NCBI GenBank assembly: GCA_900541185.1 | Contig: UQIQ01000031.1 | Span: forward strand, 1-25,158 | Origin: an uncultured Collinsella sp. | GTDB taxonomy: Bacteria > Actinomycetota > Coriobacteriia > Coriobacteriales > Coriobacteriaceae | Length of the DNA: 25,158 nucleotides | Direction: 5' to 3' | Shown here: piece after piece, positions 15,009 through 23,394 of the stretch | How the letters are laid out: each line of letters begins with the position of its first letter | Position numbering within the stretch: the stretch's first letter is position 1 | Program-made: the position numbers and the translations under genes | Notes under the pieces: model-generated | What the model saw: only the letters and a program-made list of their open reading frames with translations | What the model was told of the DNA's origin: nothing | Databases searched by the model: none

Positions 15009-15033
15009 GTGCCCGAACTGGGGATCCGGGCAC
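15009..15033 (-). promoter_or_regulatory. Intercistronic hairpin between lacE1 and lacG1
   Basis: GTGCCCG (15009-15015) pairs with CGGGCAC (15027-15033) in the 75-bp gap. No T tract follows, so it is more likely a processing or mRNA-stability element than a full terminator. Confidence 0.5.
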
Positions 15034-15048
15034 CAACAGAGGGAGGAA

Positions 15049-16827
15049 CTAGTCGAGGTTCTCGCGGAGCCACTTGATGGCGCCAGCGGGGTCGCGAGTA
15101 AGGTCGATATATTCCTTACCGCGCGGAGCGAGCAGCTTAATGCCCAGGCGATCGGTATCGGCCTTCATGTCGTTGTAGTAGCTACGGACCTGCGGGGCAA
15201 GCACGATAACGTCGTACTGATCCATGATGGCAGTGTGCTGGCCATAGGCGCCTGCGGAGGAAGCGATATTCTCTCCGGTCTGTGCGGCACCTTCCTTGAT
15301 GGCGTTGGCGAGCATGGCAGAGGTACCGGCGCCGGCGCACAGGACGAGGACCTTCAGGCCATCGACATCCTTCTTGGAGGATGCATCGGCAGCGGGTTCG
15401 GGCTGATCGGCGACAGGCTTGCTGTCGGCGGCAGCGGCGGTCGGCTCGACGGAAGCGGTGGTCTGCTCGACAGCGGGCGCAGAGGTGCTGGCGGCGATGG
15501 TGGCAGCACCATCGGACTCGAGACCCAGCTCGGCGGCGCGCTCGGCCTCCTGGTCGCAGAGCAGCTTATCGTATGCCTTCAAGAACGGCAGGTAGATGAT
15601 GGCGTCCAGCAAGATGATGATCGCGACAAACACCAAGGCGATAAGCTGGAAGTTCGTGGTGATGAAGATGCCGATGGGGGCAGGGGTGGCCCAAGGCACC
15701 ACGAAGGAGAAGCCGTTCATGCCCACGTTATCGATAAAGAACTTGGCAACACTCACGTTGACGCAGCCGGCGGCAACAAAGGGGATGAGCATGTAGGGGT
15801 TAAGGATCATCGGCGCGCCAAAGAGCAGCGGTTCGTTGACGGCGAAGGCAACAGGAACAATCGAGGCCTTACCGACGGCTTTGAGCTGCTTGGACTTCAT
15901 AAAGAGAATCAGCAGAAGCGGCACGATGAAGGTGGCGCCGGTGCCGCCGAACTCACCCACGAGCGACATGTTAAAGGTGAGGGAGTGGGCGGGGTGGCCA
16001 CCGGCCAGCAGAACCTGCAGGTTCTCGGCCTGGTTGGCAAGACGGATGGGGTCGATGCCCGGCTGGACGATCGAGGGGCCGTGGACGCCGATGAACCAGA
16101 AGAACGCGGTGGCTGCCTGGATAAGGATAAGTCCGGGATAGGTCTCTGCCGCAGTGAAGAGCGGGGAGAGCAGTTTGATAAGCAGCTCGGAGAACGGAAC
16201 GCCCATGAGGTTGCGCACGACGACATCGATGATGCCGCAGATGATGACGGCGCCGCCAAAGGGGATGATGTCGCGGAAGTTCTGAGCGATGGCGCCCGGA
16301 ACCTCCTTGGGCAGCTTAATGGTCAGATCGCGCGAGACGCAGAACTTATAGACCCACACGGTAATGAACGCGGCGATATAGGCCGAGAACAGACCGCGCG
16401 TACCCATGCTGGTGCAATCGAAGACCGAAAGCTCGGAGCCGTCGAGCTTGGTGGTGAACTGTGTGACTGCGAGCAGCAGCATGCTGCACTGGGCGGCCAC
16501 CATGGTGGAACCGTCGTTGAGCACTTTGCCGGCGGGCATGCGACGGTTCATGGAAGCCGTGAAGTTCTTGGCGGTGGTGCCGGCAACCATGATGCCCATG
16601 ACGCCCATGGTGAAGTTGTACAGCTTGTTGCACCAGTCGATGAGCGGCTGGGGCAGCGTGATGCCGACTACGCCAGGAAGGGTGGCAATGAGCAGAAAGA
16701 TCGAAGAGGTGAGGACGATGGGCATGCACCCAAGGAATCCGTCCTTAATAGCCTGGAGGTAGATGTTCCTCGAGATCTTCTCAAAGAACGGCTGATGCTT
16801 TTCGAGCATCTTTACGATGGCGTTCAT
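15049..16827 (-). CDS. lacE: Lactose-type PTS IICB permease, copy 1
   Basis: A 592-residue fusion of membrane IIC and cytoplasmic IIB domains. IIC (about 1-430) carries FWFIGVHGPSIV and FAVNEPLLFGAP, the family's sugar and phosphotransfer loops. An Ala/Pro/Ser-rich linker spans about 435-488. IIB follows, with the phospho-Cys at 497 in VLVLCAGAGTSAM. It imports and phosphorylates a lactose/cellobiose-class beta-galactoside; the neighbouring lacG argues for lactose-like substrates. ATG at 16827 follows AAGGAG. It is first in the operon, divergent from LacI-1, with LacI operators in the 275-bp gap. A partner IIA is not visible. Confidence 0.93.
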   Translation of the reverse strand: MNAIVKMLEKHQPFFEKISRNIYLQAIKDGFLGCMPIVLTSSIFLLIATLPGVVGITLPQPLIDWCNKLYNFTMGVMGIMVAGTTAKNFTASMNRRMPAGKVLNDGSTMVAAQCSMLLLAVTQFTTKLDGSELSVFDCTSMGTRGLFSAYIAAFITVWVYKFCVSRDLTIKLPKEVPGAIAQNFRDIIPFGGAVIICGIIDVVVRNLMGVPFSELLIKLLSPLFTAAETYPGLILIQAATAFFWFIGVHGPSIVQPGIDPIRLANQAENLQVLLAGGHPAHSLTFNMSLVGEFGGTGATFIVPLLLILFMKSKQLKAVGKASIVPVAFAVNEPLLFGAPMILNPYMLIPFVAAGCVNVSVAKFFIDNVGMNGFSFVVPWATPAPIGIFITTNFQLIALVFVAIIILLDAIIYLPFLKAYDKLLCDQEAERAAELGLESDGAATIAASTSAPAVEQTTASVEPTAAAADSKPVADQPEPAADASSKKDVDGLKVLVLCAGAGTSAMLANAIKEGAAQTGENIASSAGAYGQHTAIMDQYDVIVLAPQVRSYYNDMKADTDRLGIKLLAPRGKEYIDLTRDPAGAIKWLRENLD

Positions 16828-16930
16828 AGAGCTCCTTTGCTACTTGATGCGCGATGCATGTGGATGGAACTGGTCGTCGATGGATGGTCAGGACTGCCCG
16901 GAAACCTTCCTGCTTAAGGAAGGCATTGTG

Positions 16931-16973
16931 AAATGACAACGTTGTCATTTCGTTAATGACAACGTAAGACATT
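16931..16973. promoter_or_regulatory. Twin LacI-type operators between lacE1 and LacI-1
   Basis: O1 is a perfect 20-bp palindrome, AAATGACAACGTTGTCATTT (16931-16950). O2, AATGACAACGTAAGACATT (16955-16973), keeps the left half and has a degenerate right half; its register is shifted 23 bp. The central CG and the position between divergent genes fit a LacI-family repressor controlling both lacE1-lacG1 and itself. Confidence 0.85.
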
Positions 16974-17013
16974 TTTGGAAGAGCAACAAGGATATACGGG
17001 TGAGTGGTCGATA

Positions 17014-17060
17014 TTGTTCGGTAAACGGTTGATTTATCAGTCAGGCAGGTGGTGTATGCT
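17014..17060 (+). promoter_or_regulatory. LacI-1 promoter region with shared motif
   Basis: TTGTTCGGTAAACGGTT (17014-17030) recurs with one change at 22039-22055, in the other LacI gene's upstream region. A -10-like TATGCT lies at 17055-17060, just before the coding region. No convincing -35 is placed. Confidence 0.45.
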
Positions 17061-17102
17061 AGAACGCAAAAAACAAGCGATAGAGAACCGAGTGGAGAAG
17101 CA

Positions 17103-18113
17103 GTGACAACGATGGACAAGAAAAACGTTTCGATGAACGACGTGGCGATTGCCGCGGGTGTTTCTCTCAAGACGGTGTCGCGCGTGATCAACGAGCCCGA
17201 TAGCGTGCGAGAGTCGACACGCGATAAGGTCCATTCCGCAATGGAGGCGCTCGGATTTCGAACCAACTTTGCCGCTCGTTCGCTCAAGTTGGGCCGTTAC
17301 GGGTGCATCGGCGTTGTGCTGTTTCACTTGTCAGGCGGTGCCGTGGACATGATTGACGGTATCGCCGATGCCGCCGAAGAGCGAGGCTTTGCGCTCACGA
17401 TGATCAAAAAGCGGGCGGGGGAGAAGATGGCCCTTGCCGATGCGGCGCGCAGGATGTCGCAGCTTCCCGTCGACGGCATGATCTTCAACCTGCGTCAGAT
17501 GGTCGATGACTTTGATACCTTTGAGGCGCCGAAGGACCTCAAGACGGTGATTATCACATCAATGGAACATCCTACCTGCTCTACCGTCAGTGACGACCAA
17601 GAGGGCGGCGCGCGTATGGCGTGCGAGTACTTTTTGGACCACGGTCACAAGAACGTGTACTTCGTCTCTGGTAAGAAAGAAGCGCTGTCGAGCCAGTGCC
17701 GTATGAAAGGTTGGCGTGCGGCACTCGAGGCGCGTGGCATTGAGCCGCCCGAGCCTCTGCAAGGCGATTGGAATGCGGATAGTGGCTATGCTGCGGGCCT
17801 TGTGCTTGCCGATAAGCCCGATTGCACGGCGGTCCTCGCTGCTAACGACTGCATGGCAAACGGCGTGATGATGGCTCTACGTGACAAGGGGCTCAGTGTG
17901 CCCGACGACGTGTCCGTGATCGGCTTCGACGATGAGCTCTACAAGACGATTCCCAACTCGATTCTGACGTCGGTGAAGTTTCGCCACCGCGAGCTGGGCG
18001 TCCGTGCGCTTAACGAGGTCGTCGCAGGTCTGGAAGCCCCAAGTTCCAGAAGCCGTACGCTTGTCTCGGGCGTGTTGGTCGAGCGTGCGAGCGTGCGGGA
18101 TTTGCGGGCGTAG
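17103..18113 (+). CDS. LacI-family repressor 1
   Basis: A 336-residue regulator. The N-terminal LacI headpiece (about 8-60) reads VSMNDVAIAAGVSLKTVSRVINEPDSV, then GFRTNFAARSLKLGR. A periplasmic-binding-protein-like sensor domain follows, ending in the typical VPDDVSVIGFDDELYKTIPNSILTSVKF. The GTG start at 17103 follows GGAG at 5-nt spacing; ATG 17112 is the alternative. It is divergent from lacE1, with a perfect palindrome between them, so it most likely represses the lacE1-lacG1 operon. The inducer is unknown. Confidence 0.92.
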   Translation: MTTMDKKNVSMNDVAIAAGVSLKTVSRVINEPDSVRESTRDKVHSAMEALGFRTNFAARSLKLGRYGCIGVVLFHLSGGAVDMIDGIADAAEERGFALTMIKKRAGEKMALADAARRMSQLPVDGMIFNLRQMVDDFDTFEAPKDLKTVIITSMEHPTCSTVSDDQEGGARMACEYFLDHGHKNVYFVSGKKEALSSQCRMKGWRAALEARGIEPPEPLQGDWNADSGYAAGLVLADKPDCTAVLAANDCMANGVMMALRDKGLSVPDDVSVIGFDDELYKTIPNSILTSVKFRHRELGVRALNEVVAGLEAPSSRSRTLVSGVLVERASVRDLRA

Positions 18114-18131
18114 GCGTGCTCGGCCTGCTCG

Positions 18132-18346
18132 TCTAAATCTGTAACAGGTGGGACCCGAAAACTCGGCTAGATGTTACAGATTTAGACAATTCGGCCCGGC
18201 TTATTCCGTTTGTCTCGATCTGTAACAACTAGACGGTCAAAAGTGGTCTACATGTTACAGATTGAGATTTTCGGCTTGGCCTGTGCGTTCATCTCGATCT
18301 GTAACAGCTAGGACCGAAAAACTCGGCTAGATGTTACAGATTGAGA
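18132..18346. repeat. Hairpin repeat array, second cluster of three
   Basis: Units at 18132-18186, 18213-18267 and 18292-18346 are each 55 nt with spacers of 26 and 24 nt, so the period stays near 80 bp. Centre types run A, B, A. In the first unit both arms change together (TCTAAATC with GATTTAGA), keeping a perfect 15-bp stem; other units differ by G-T wobbles. The 18114-18446 gap between the LacI-1 and lacE2 ends holds only this array and the lacE2 terminator. Confidence 0.92.
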
Positions 18347-18370
18347 TGAACAGGAGGACGGGTGCGGTCT

Positions 18371-18413
18371 AAACAAAATGGCCCGCGCATCACACATCGA
18401 TGCACGGGCCATT
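18371..18413 (-). terminator. Terminator of the lacG2-lacE2 operon
   Basis: AATGGCCCGCGCATC (18377-18391) pairs over 15 positions, with one wobble, with GATGCACGGGCCATT (18399-18413). The minus strand continues TTTTGTTT. Confidence 0.9.
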
Positions 18414-18446
18414 TATTGTCTGCAAGCGGCAGGTGGTGTCAGCGTC

Positions 18447-20207
18447 TTATGCCTCGAGGTTTTCCTCGATCCAGGCGACGGCACCCTTGGGATCCTTAGT
18501 GAGGTCGATGTACTGTTTGCCCTTGGGCGACAGCAGCGTGATGCCCAGGCGGTCGGTGTCGGCCTTCATCTCGTTGTAATAGGTGCGAACCTGCGGAGCC
18601 AGGACGATGACGTTGTACTGGTCCATGATGGCGTAGTGGCTGCCGTAGGCACCGGCGTTGGCGGTAATGTCGATGCCCAGCTCGTCGGCGCCTTCCTTAA
18701 GCGCGTTGGCGAGCAGTGCAGAGGTGCCGGCGCCAGCGCACAGAACCAGAACCCTCAGATCCTTGCCCTTAAGGGCGGACGGAGCTGCGGAGGCCTCAGT
18801 GGCAGAAGCGGTCTCGACAACAGGAGCCTCAACGGCGGGGGCGTCAGCGGTCTTGACGGTCTTGGTCTCCTCGGCCTCTTCTTCGGCCAGGGTCTCGGCC
18901 TCCTGCTTGCACAGGACGTTGTCGTAGGCCTTGCAGAACGGGTAGTAGATCAAGAAGTCAACGACCAGCAGGACGACAACCAGGACCAGAGAGATCGGCT
19001 GGAAGTTGGTGTCGATGAAGGTGCCGATCGGTCCGGGGAGTGCCCACGGCATGGCATAGATAAAGCCGTTCATGCCCAAAAAGTCGATGAAGAACTTACC
19101 AATGAGGACGTTGGCCACGGGGGCAAACAGGAACGGGATCAGGAAGTACGGGTTGAGGATGATGGGCGCGGCGAACAGCAGCGGCTCGTTGACGGCGAAC
19201 ATCACGGGTACGACAGAGGCTTTGCCGACGGCCTTGAGCTGCTTGGAGCGCATAAAGAGCAGGAAGATGATCGGGACAATGAACGTGGCGCCGGTGCCGC
19301 CGAGTTCGCCGATGTAGTTACCGAAGTTCTCGGTCAGGGCGAGGGCGGGGTGACCGCCGGCCTGCAGCGTGGCGAGGTTGGTGGTGATGTTGCCAAACAG
19401 CGCGGCGTTGAGGGCAGGCTTAACGACCGAGGGGCCGTGGATGCCCATGAACCAGAACAGCGGGATCATGAACCAGATGAGGGCGAGGCCGGCGTAGGAA
19501 TCGGCAGCGGCGAACAGCGGGCTCACCAGCGTGGAGATGACGTTGGCAAACGGGACGGCCAAGCAGGTGCGGCAGATAACGTCGATGACGGCGACAAACA
19601 GGATGGAGAAGCTGAAGGCGAAGATGTCGCGGAAGTTCTGGGCGATGGCGCCGGGGACTTCTTTGGGCAGCTTGATGGTGATGTCTCGCTTAATGCAGAA
19701 GGCATAGATGTTGACCGTGGCAAATGCGGCGACAAAGGAGCTCAGCAGGCCCTTGGTGCCCATGTTGTCGGTAAAGAACACCGAGACATCGGCGCCGTCG
19801 ATCTTGGCACTCGTCTGGGTAACGGCCAAGATGAGCATAGCGCACATGGCGGCGACCATGGTGCTCGTGGCGTTGATGGCCTTGCCGGCAGGCATGCGGC
19901 GGTTCTTGGAGCCGGTCAGCGCGCTTGCGGTGGTGCCGGCGACCATGATGCCCACGACGCCCATCGTGAAGTTGTAAACCTTGTTGCAGAAGTTCACGAC
20001 GTCGACGTTCCACCAGTCGGGCAGCGTAAAGCCGCCGACCGTGGCGACAACGCCCGGCAGGGTCGAAATAAGCAGGAAGACAGAAGAAGACAGGATGATG
20101 GGCATTGCTGCCAAAAAGCCGTCTTTAATGGCCTGAAGGTAGATGTTCTTAGAGACCTTGTCGAAGTACGGCTGACCTTTCTCCAAGAACTTAACGATCG
20201 ATTCCAT
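18447..20207 (-). CDS. lacE: Lactose-type PTS IICB permease, copy 2
   Basis: A 586-residue IIC-IIB fusion colinear with copy 1. IIC loops read FWFMGIHGPSVV and FAVNEPLLFAAP. A charged Glu/Ala-rich linker lies around 430-480, and the IIB phospho-Cys is C490 in VLVLCAGAGTSAL. It differs from copy 1 mainly in the first external loop (extra GGFTLPDWWNVD) and the linker. ATG at 20207 follows AGAGGAG. Here the permease is the second gene, 176 bp after lacG2, whereas in the neighbouring module it comes first. It imports an unidentified beta-galactoside; no IIA is seen. Confidence 0.93.
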   Translation of the reverse strand: MESIVKFLEKGQPYFDKVSKNIYLQAIKDGFLAAMPIILSSSVFLLISTLPGVVATVGGFTLPDWWNVDVVNFCNKVYNFTMGVVGIMVAGTTASALTGSKNRRMPAGKAINATSTMVAAMCAMLILAVTQTSAKIDGADVSVFFTDNMGTKGLLSSFVAAFATVNIYAFCIKRDITIKLPKEVPGAIAQNFRDIFAFSFSILFVAVIDVICRTCLAVPFANVISTLVSPLFAAADSYAGLALIWFMIPLFWFMGIHGPSVVKPALNAALFGNITTNLATLQAGGHPALALTENFGNYIGELGGTGATFIVPIIFLLFMRSKQLKAVGKASVVPVMFAVNEPLLFAAPIILNPYFLIPFLFAPVANVLIGKFFIDFLGMNGFIYAMPWALPGPIGTFIDTNFQPISLVLVVVLLVVDFLIYYPFCKAYDNVLCKQEAETLAEEEAEETKTVKTADAPAVEAPVVETASATEASAAPSALKGKDLRVLVLCAGAGTSALLANALKEGADELGIDITANAGAYGSHYAIMDQYNVIVLAPQVRTYYNEMKADTDRLGITLLSPKGKQYIDLTKDPKGAVAWIEENLEA

Positions 20208-20320
20208 AGTTCACGCTCCTCTTTGCATGAAATCTTAATGGCATGGACATTGAAAACCTATATGGTCTCCCGCTTGCTAAAAGCCCGGGTGCAGGCGGGG
20301 TCGGTCCCAGGGGGAGAGAG

Positions 20321-20357
20321 GGGAGCGGCTGGGTTTGTATCGCATAGGGCCGCTCCC
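20321..20357 (-). promoter_or_regulatory. Intercistronic hairpin between lacG2 and lacE2
   Basis: GGGAGCGGC (20321-20329) pairs perfectly with GCCGCTCCC (20349-20357), 27 bp after the lacG2 stop. No T run follows on the minus strand. It may protect the lacG2 mRNA end or partly terminate before lacE2. Confidence 0.6.
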
Positions 20358-20383
20358 TTCTCGGGGGAAAGCGAGGCGATGCG

Positions 20384-21826
20384 CTACTGCGCGTCCGCCA
20401 TAGTGTCGGCGAGCTCCTTGTACCAGAGTGCCGACTGCTTGATGTAGCGTTTTTGCGTGTCGAAGTCGATGTAGAACAGGCCGTAGCGCTTGTTATAGCC
20501 ATTGGCCCACGAGAACTGGTCCTGCAGGCTCCAGATAAAGTAGCCCTGGACGTCGACGCCCTCGGCGCGCGCCTGGAGCACCTTCTCCATGTGCTGGTCG
20601 ACAAAGTCGATGCGCTCGGGATCGGCGACGATGCCGTTTGCGTCGGGCTCGGGGTCCTTGTGGCCCAGGCCGTTTTCGGTGATATAGATGACGGGGAGGT
20701 TGGGATAGGTGGCGCTGATGTGCTTGAGCGTGTCGTAGAGGCCTTGCGGGTAGATGAGCCAATCCCAGTCGGTGGTGGGGATACCCGGCATATCGACCTG
20801 CTGCCCGACGCCCTTAAACTTAAAGCACGAGGTGCCCTTGTCTCCGGTGCCGTTAAAGCTGTTGGTGGACTCGCCATCGTAGGCGGCGATAAACGCCGAC
20901 TGATAGTAGTTGAGGCCGAACATATCGTTGCGGGGCGCCGCCTTGGCGAGCTCCTCCATGTCGCTGTCCTCAACCGTAAGCGTGGCGTTGTTGGCACGCA
21001 GAATCTCGTTGATGAGTGAGAGGGTGCGCGCGGAGTAGTGACCCAGGAAGGCGCCGTCCATGATGAAGTCGGTGTAGAAGGCGTTGTACAGGTCGGCGGC
21101 GTGCTGGTCGGCGGGCGAGTCTGTGGCAGGATATGCCGGCGTCAGGACGTTGACCATGCCAATGCGTCCGCCCAGGTGCTCGGTCTCGTCAAGATCCTTA
21201 TACAGGTTGACGGCGCGGGCGTGGGCAACGAGCTCGTTGTGCTGGCTCTGGATGCCGCTCGTCACATCAAAGTGATGGTTGGGCGGGAAGTTGCCTTGGA
21301 TGTATTGGGAGTGCGAGAGGCTGATGAGCTCGTTGATGGTGAACCAATTCTTGACCTCGCGGAACTCGCGGAAGCAGAACTCGGCATAGCGCACATAGGC
21401 GTCGACGGTCTTGCGGTTGAGCCAGTCGCCCTGGTTGAACAGGGCGGCGGGGGAGTCAAAGTGATGCAGGGACACATAGGGCTCGACGCCATACTTTTTG
21501 CAGCAGGCGAACAGCTCGTGGTAGTGCTTAACGCCCTCGGCGAGGGGCTCGGCATCGTCGCCGTTGGGGAAGATGCGGGTCCAGGCGATGGACACACGGA
21601 TGGCGTTGAGTCCATGCTCGGCAGAAAGGCGGATATCCTCCTCGTAGCGGTTGTAGAAATCACTGGCCGGGTCGGGCAAAAAGCGACCCTGGGCGACAAG
21701 GTAATCGTCCCACATGGTCTTACCCTTGCCTGCCACCTTCGTGGAACCTTCCGTTTGGTACGCGGCGGTTGCGGCGCCCCAAACAAAGCCCTTCGGCAGC
21801 TGCTGTACGCGGTTTAGCAAAGACAT
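20384..21826 (-). CDS. lacG: 6-phospho-beta-galactosidase (GH1), copy 2
   Basis: A 480-residue GH1 enzyme, the most diverged of the three copies. Acid/base is E166 in FTINELIS, nucleophile is E384 in YITENGLG, and the phosphate loop is SWANGYNKRYG (S439, K446, Y448). The aglycone side differs (ELISLSHSQYIQGNFPPNHHFD), suggesting another substrate. Two ATGs lie 6 bp apart; the inner one at 21826 sits 9-10 nt after GAGAGGG and is preferred to 21832. It is first gene of its operon, divergent from LacI-2, with two operators upstream and a -10-like TAAGAT on the minus strand at 21924-21929. Confidence 0.92.
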   Translation of the reverse strand: MSLLNRVQQLPKGFVWGAATAAYQTEGSTKVAGKGKTMWDDYLVAQGRFLPDPASDFYNRYEEDIRLSAEHGLNAIRVSIAWTRIFPNGDDAEPLAEGVKHYHELFACCKKYGVEPYVSLHHFDSPAALFNQGDWLNRKTVDAYVRYAEFCFREFREVKNWFTINELISLSHSQYIQGNFPPNHHFDVTSGIQSQHNELVAHARAVNLYKDLDETEHLGGRIGMVNVLTPAYPATDSPADQHAADLYNAFYTDFIMDGAFLGHYSARTLSLINEILRANNATLTVEDSDMEELAKAAPRNDMFGLNYYQSAFIAAYDGESTNSFNGTGDKGTSCFKFKGVGQQVDMPGIPTTDWDWLIYPQGLYDTLKHISATYPNLPVIYITENGLGHKDPEPDANGIVADPERIDFVDQHMEKVLQARAEGVDVQGYFIWSLQDQFSWANGYNKRYGLFYIDFDTQKRYIKQSALWYKELADTMADAQ

Positions 21827-21946
21827 ATGCATACACCCTCTCGTCTCGCTGTTCGATATTGTGCGTTTGCGCTCAGGAGGCTCCCTGGTTAGCGTTCAGC
21901 GGTGAAAAAGCCCGATAAACACTATCTTAAAATGATTAGAACCAAA

Positions 21947-21984
21947 ATGAGCACGTGAACATTTGACAATGAGCACGTTAACAT
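21947..21984. promoter_or_regulatory. Paired LacI-2 operators before lacG2
   Basis: ATGAGCACGTGAACAT (21947-21962) and ATGAGCACGTTAACAT (21969-21984) are direct repeats 22 bp apart, about two helical turns. Each is an imperfect palindrome around ACGT. A third copy lies at 22101-22117. They flank the likely lacG2 promoter. The rest of the 21827-22167 gap is the LacI-2 promoter region. Confidence 0.8.
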
Positions 21985-22038
21985 CCGGCTGGGATGTATA
22001 GAAACAAAACAACTTCAAACAGCCGCGAACGGTTGTAT

Positions 22039-22117
22039 TTGTTCGGTAAGCGGTTTTGATTGACAGAAGTTTTCATGTTGTGGTATATGGCTCGGGTATC
22101 ATGAGCACGTTATCAAT
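22039..22117 (+). promoter_or_regulatory. LacI-2 promoter with downstream operator
   Basis: The shared motif TTGTTCGGTAAGCGGTT (22039-22055) is followed by a perfect -35 TTGACA (22060-22065) and a weak TATATG (22084-22089, 18-bp spacing). A third operator copy, ATGAGCACGTTATCAAT (22101-22117), lies just past the expected start point, which fits autorepression. Confidence 0.65.
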
Positions 22118-22167
22118 GTATGTACGATGCGCCATGGGCGCGGGGAATAGTTGGGAAGCAGGTTAGC

Positions 22168-23205
22168 GTGGAAGGCATGGCTCAGCAAACAAGGAATGGT
22201 CATTCGGCGAGCGCGGCAGAGGTTGCGGCGCTCGCTGGCGTGAGCCGCCAGACTGTGTCTCGCGTGGTCAACGGTATGCCTAACGTGACGGAAAAGACGC
22301 GCAAGCGTGTGCTGGCCGCCATGGAAGAGCTGGGCTTTCGTCCCAATTTTGCTGGAGCGGCGTTGCGCGGCGGGTCGTATCGTTCTATTGGCCTGTGCAT
22401 GTACAACATCACACGTGTCGGTAACCTGGCGACGCTCGAGGGTATCATGCAAGCGGCGCGCGAGCACGATTTTGCCGTCACTATGATCGAGATGGGCGGC
22501 GACAAGCCCTATACACTTGCCGATGCCTCGCGCCGCATGGTCGAGCGACCCGTCGACGGCATGATTCTCAACATGAACCGCATGGCTCCCGATTTTGAGG
22601 AGTTTGTTCCCCAGCCGGGAGTGCGAACGGTCATCCTGTCCATGTATGCGCATCCGCGCTGCACGACGATCGACTCCGACCAGTATGGTTCGTGCGAGCT
22701 GTTGACCAATTATCTGCTGGAACATGGTCACTCGAATATGCGGTTTGTGGCGGGTCCGGAAAACTCGATTTCCTCGCGTTTTCGTGAGGCCGGTTGGCGC
22801 GATACGCTGGGTCGTGCTCATGTCGATGCCGCTCCGATGCTGCGTGGCGATTGGAGTGCGGACAGTGGGTACGCCATGGGCGAGCGGATTGCGGCCGAGG
22901 TGCTTGCCGGCGGGTCGCAGGCGCCGACTGCCGTGCTTGCGGCAAATGACCAGATGGCGCTGGGCGTTATCGCCGCGCTCGAGAACGCGGGCCTGTCCGT
23001 GCCCGACGACGTGAGCGTGGTTGGTATCGACGACGCACTCGAGGGACTTGTTCCTCACAATCGGCTGACGACGCTGCGATTTGATTTGCGCGGTGTCGGT
23101 AAGCTTGCGTTTGAGGCGGCGATTGGAGAGAGCTCGTCTATCGAGGCGATTCATGTGCCGAGTACGCTGGTCGAACGCTCGACTGTCAAAGATATACGGG
23201 CGTAG
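22168..23205 (+). CDS. LacI-family repressor 2
   Basis: A 345-residue regulator related to LacI-1 and colinear with it. Its headpiece reads SAAEVAALAGVSRQTVSRVV, followed by GFRPNFAGAALRGG. The sensor domain ends LSVPDDVSVVGIDDALEGLVPHNRLTTLRFDLRGVG. GTG 22168 is chosen because AGG lies 5 nt upstream; ATG 22177, just after GGAAGG, is possible, and an ATG at 22120 has no ribosome site and overlaps the operator region. It is divergent from lacG2 and presumably represses lacG2-lacE2 and itself through the three ATGAGCACGT sites. The inducer is unknown. Confidence 0.9.
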   Translation: MEGMAQQTRNGHSASAAEVAALAGVSRQTVSRVVNGMPNVTEKTRKRVLAAMEELGFRPNFAGAALRGGSYRSIGLCMYNITRVGNLATLEGIMQAAREHDFAVTMIEMGGDKPYTLADASRRMVERPVDGMILNMNRMAPDFEEFVPQPGVRTVILSMYAHPRCTTIDSDQYGSCELLTNYLLEHGHSNMRFVAGPENSISSRFREAGWRDTLGRAHVDAAPMLRGDWSADSGYAMGERIAAEVLAGGSQAPTAVLAANDQMALGVIAALENAGLSVPDDVSVVGIDDALEGLVPHNRLTTLRFDLRGVGKLAFEAAIGESSSIEAIHVPSTLVERSTVKDIRA

Positions 23206-23228
23206 GTTCAGCTCGTTCTGCCTATTTG

Positions 23229-23284
23229 TCTCAATCTGTAACAGCTAGGACCCAAAAAACTCGGCTAGATGTTACAGATCGAGA
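23229..23284. repeat. Hairpin repeat, single seventh copy
   Basis: One 56-nt unit of type A lies between the converging LacI-2 and lacG3 genes, starting 24 bp after the LacI-2 stop. The arms are TCTCAATCTGTAACA and TGTTACAGATCGAGA, with one A-C mismatch. Confidence 0.9.
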
Positions 23285-23304
23285 CAAACGGCTTCCGACC
23301 TGCA

Positions 23305-23348
23305 CAAAAAGACCGGGGGCGGCGCGCCGTGTGACGTGCCGCCCCCGG
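23305..23348 (-). terminator. Terminator of lacG3
   Basis: CCGGGGGCGGCGCG (23313-23326) pairs with CGTGCCGCCCCCGG (23335-23348), with one wobble or mismatch. The minus strand continues TCTTTTTG. Confidence 0.92.
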
Positions 23349-23394
23349 CTGAGAAATGGGGACAGGTTATGTGGGCAGGCAACCCCGCTAGTCT

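Noticed and set aside
14017..16917. 966-codon open frame on the plus strand across lacG1 and lacE1
   Set aside because: It lies antisense to two genes with clear catalytic motifs. Its composition (rich in G, D, H, V) is the usual shadow of GC-biased codons.
18378..20447. 689-codon open frame on the plus strand across lacE2
   Set aside because: It is an antisense shadow of a recognised PTS IICB with low-complexity D/G/V-rich translation, and it has no ribosome site.
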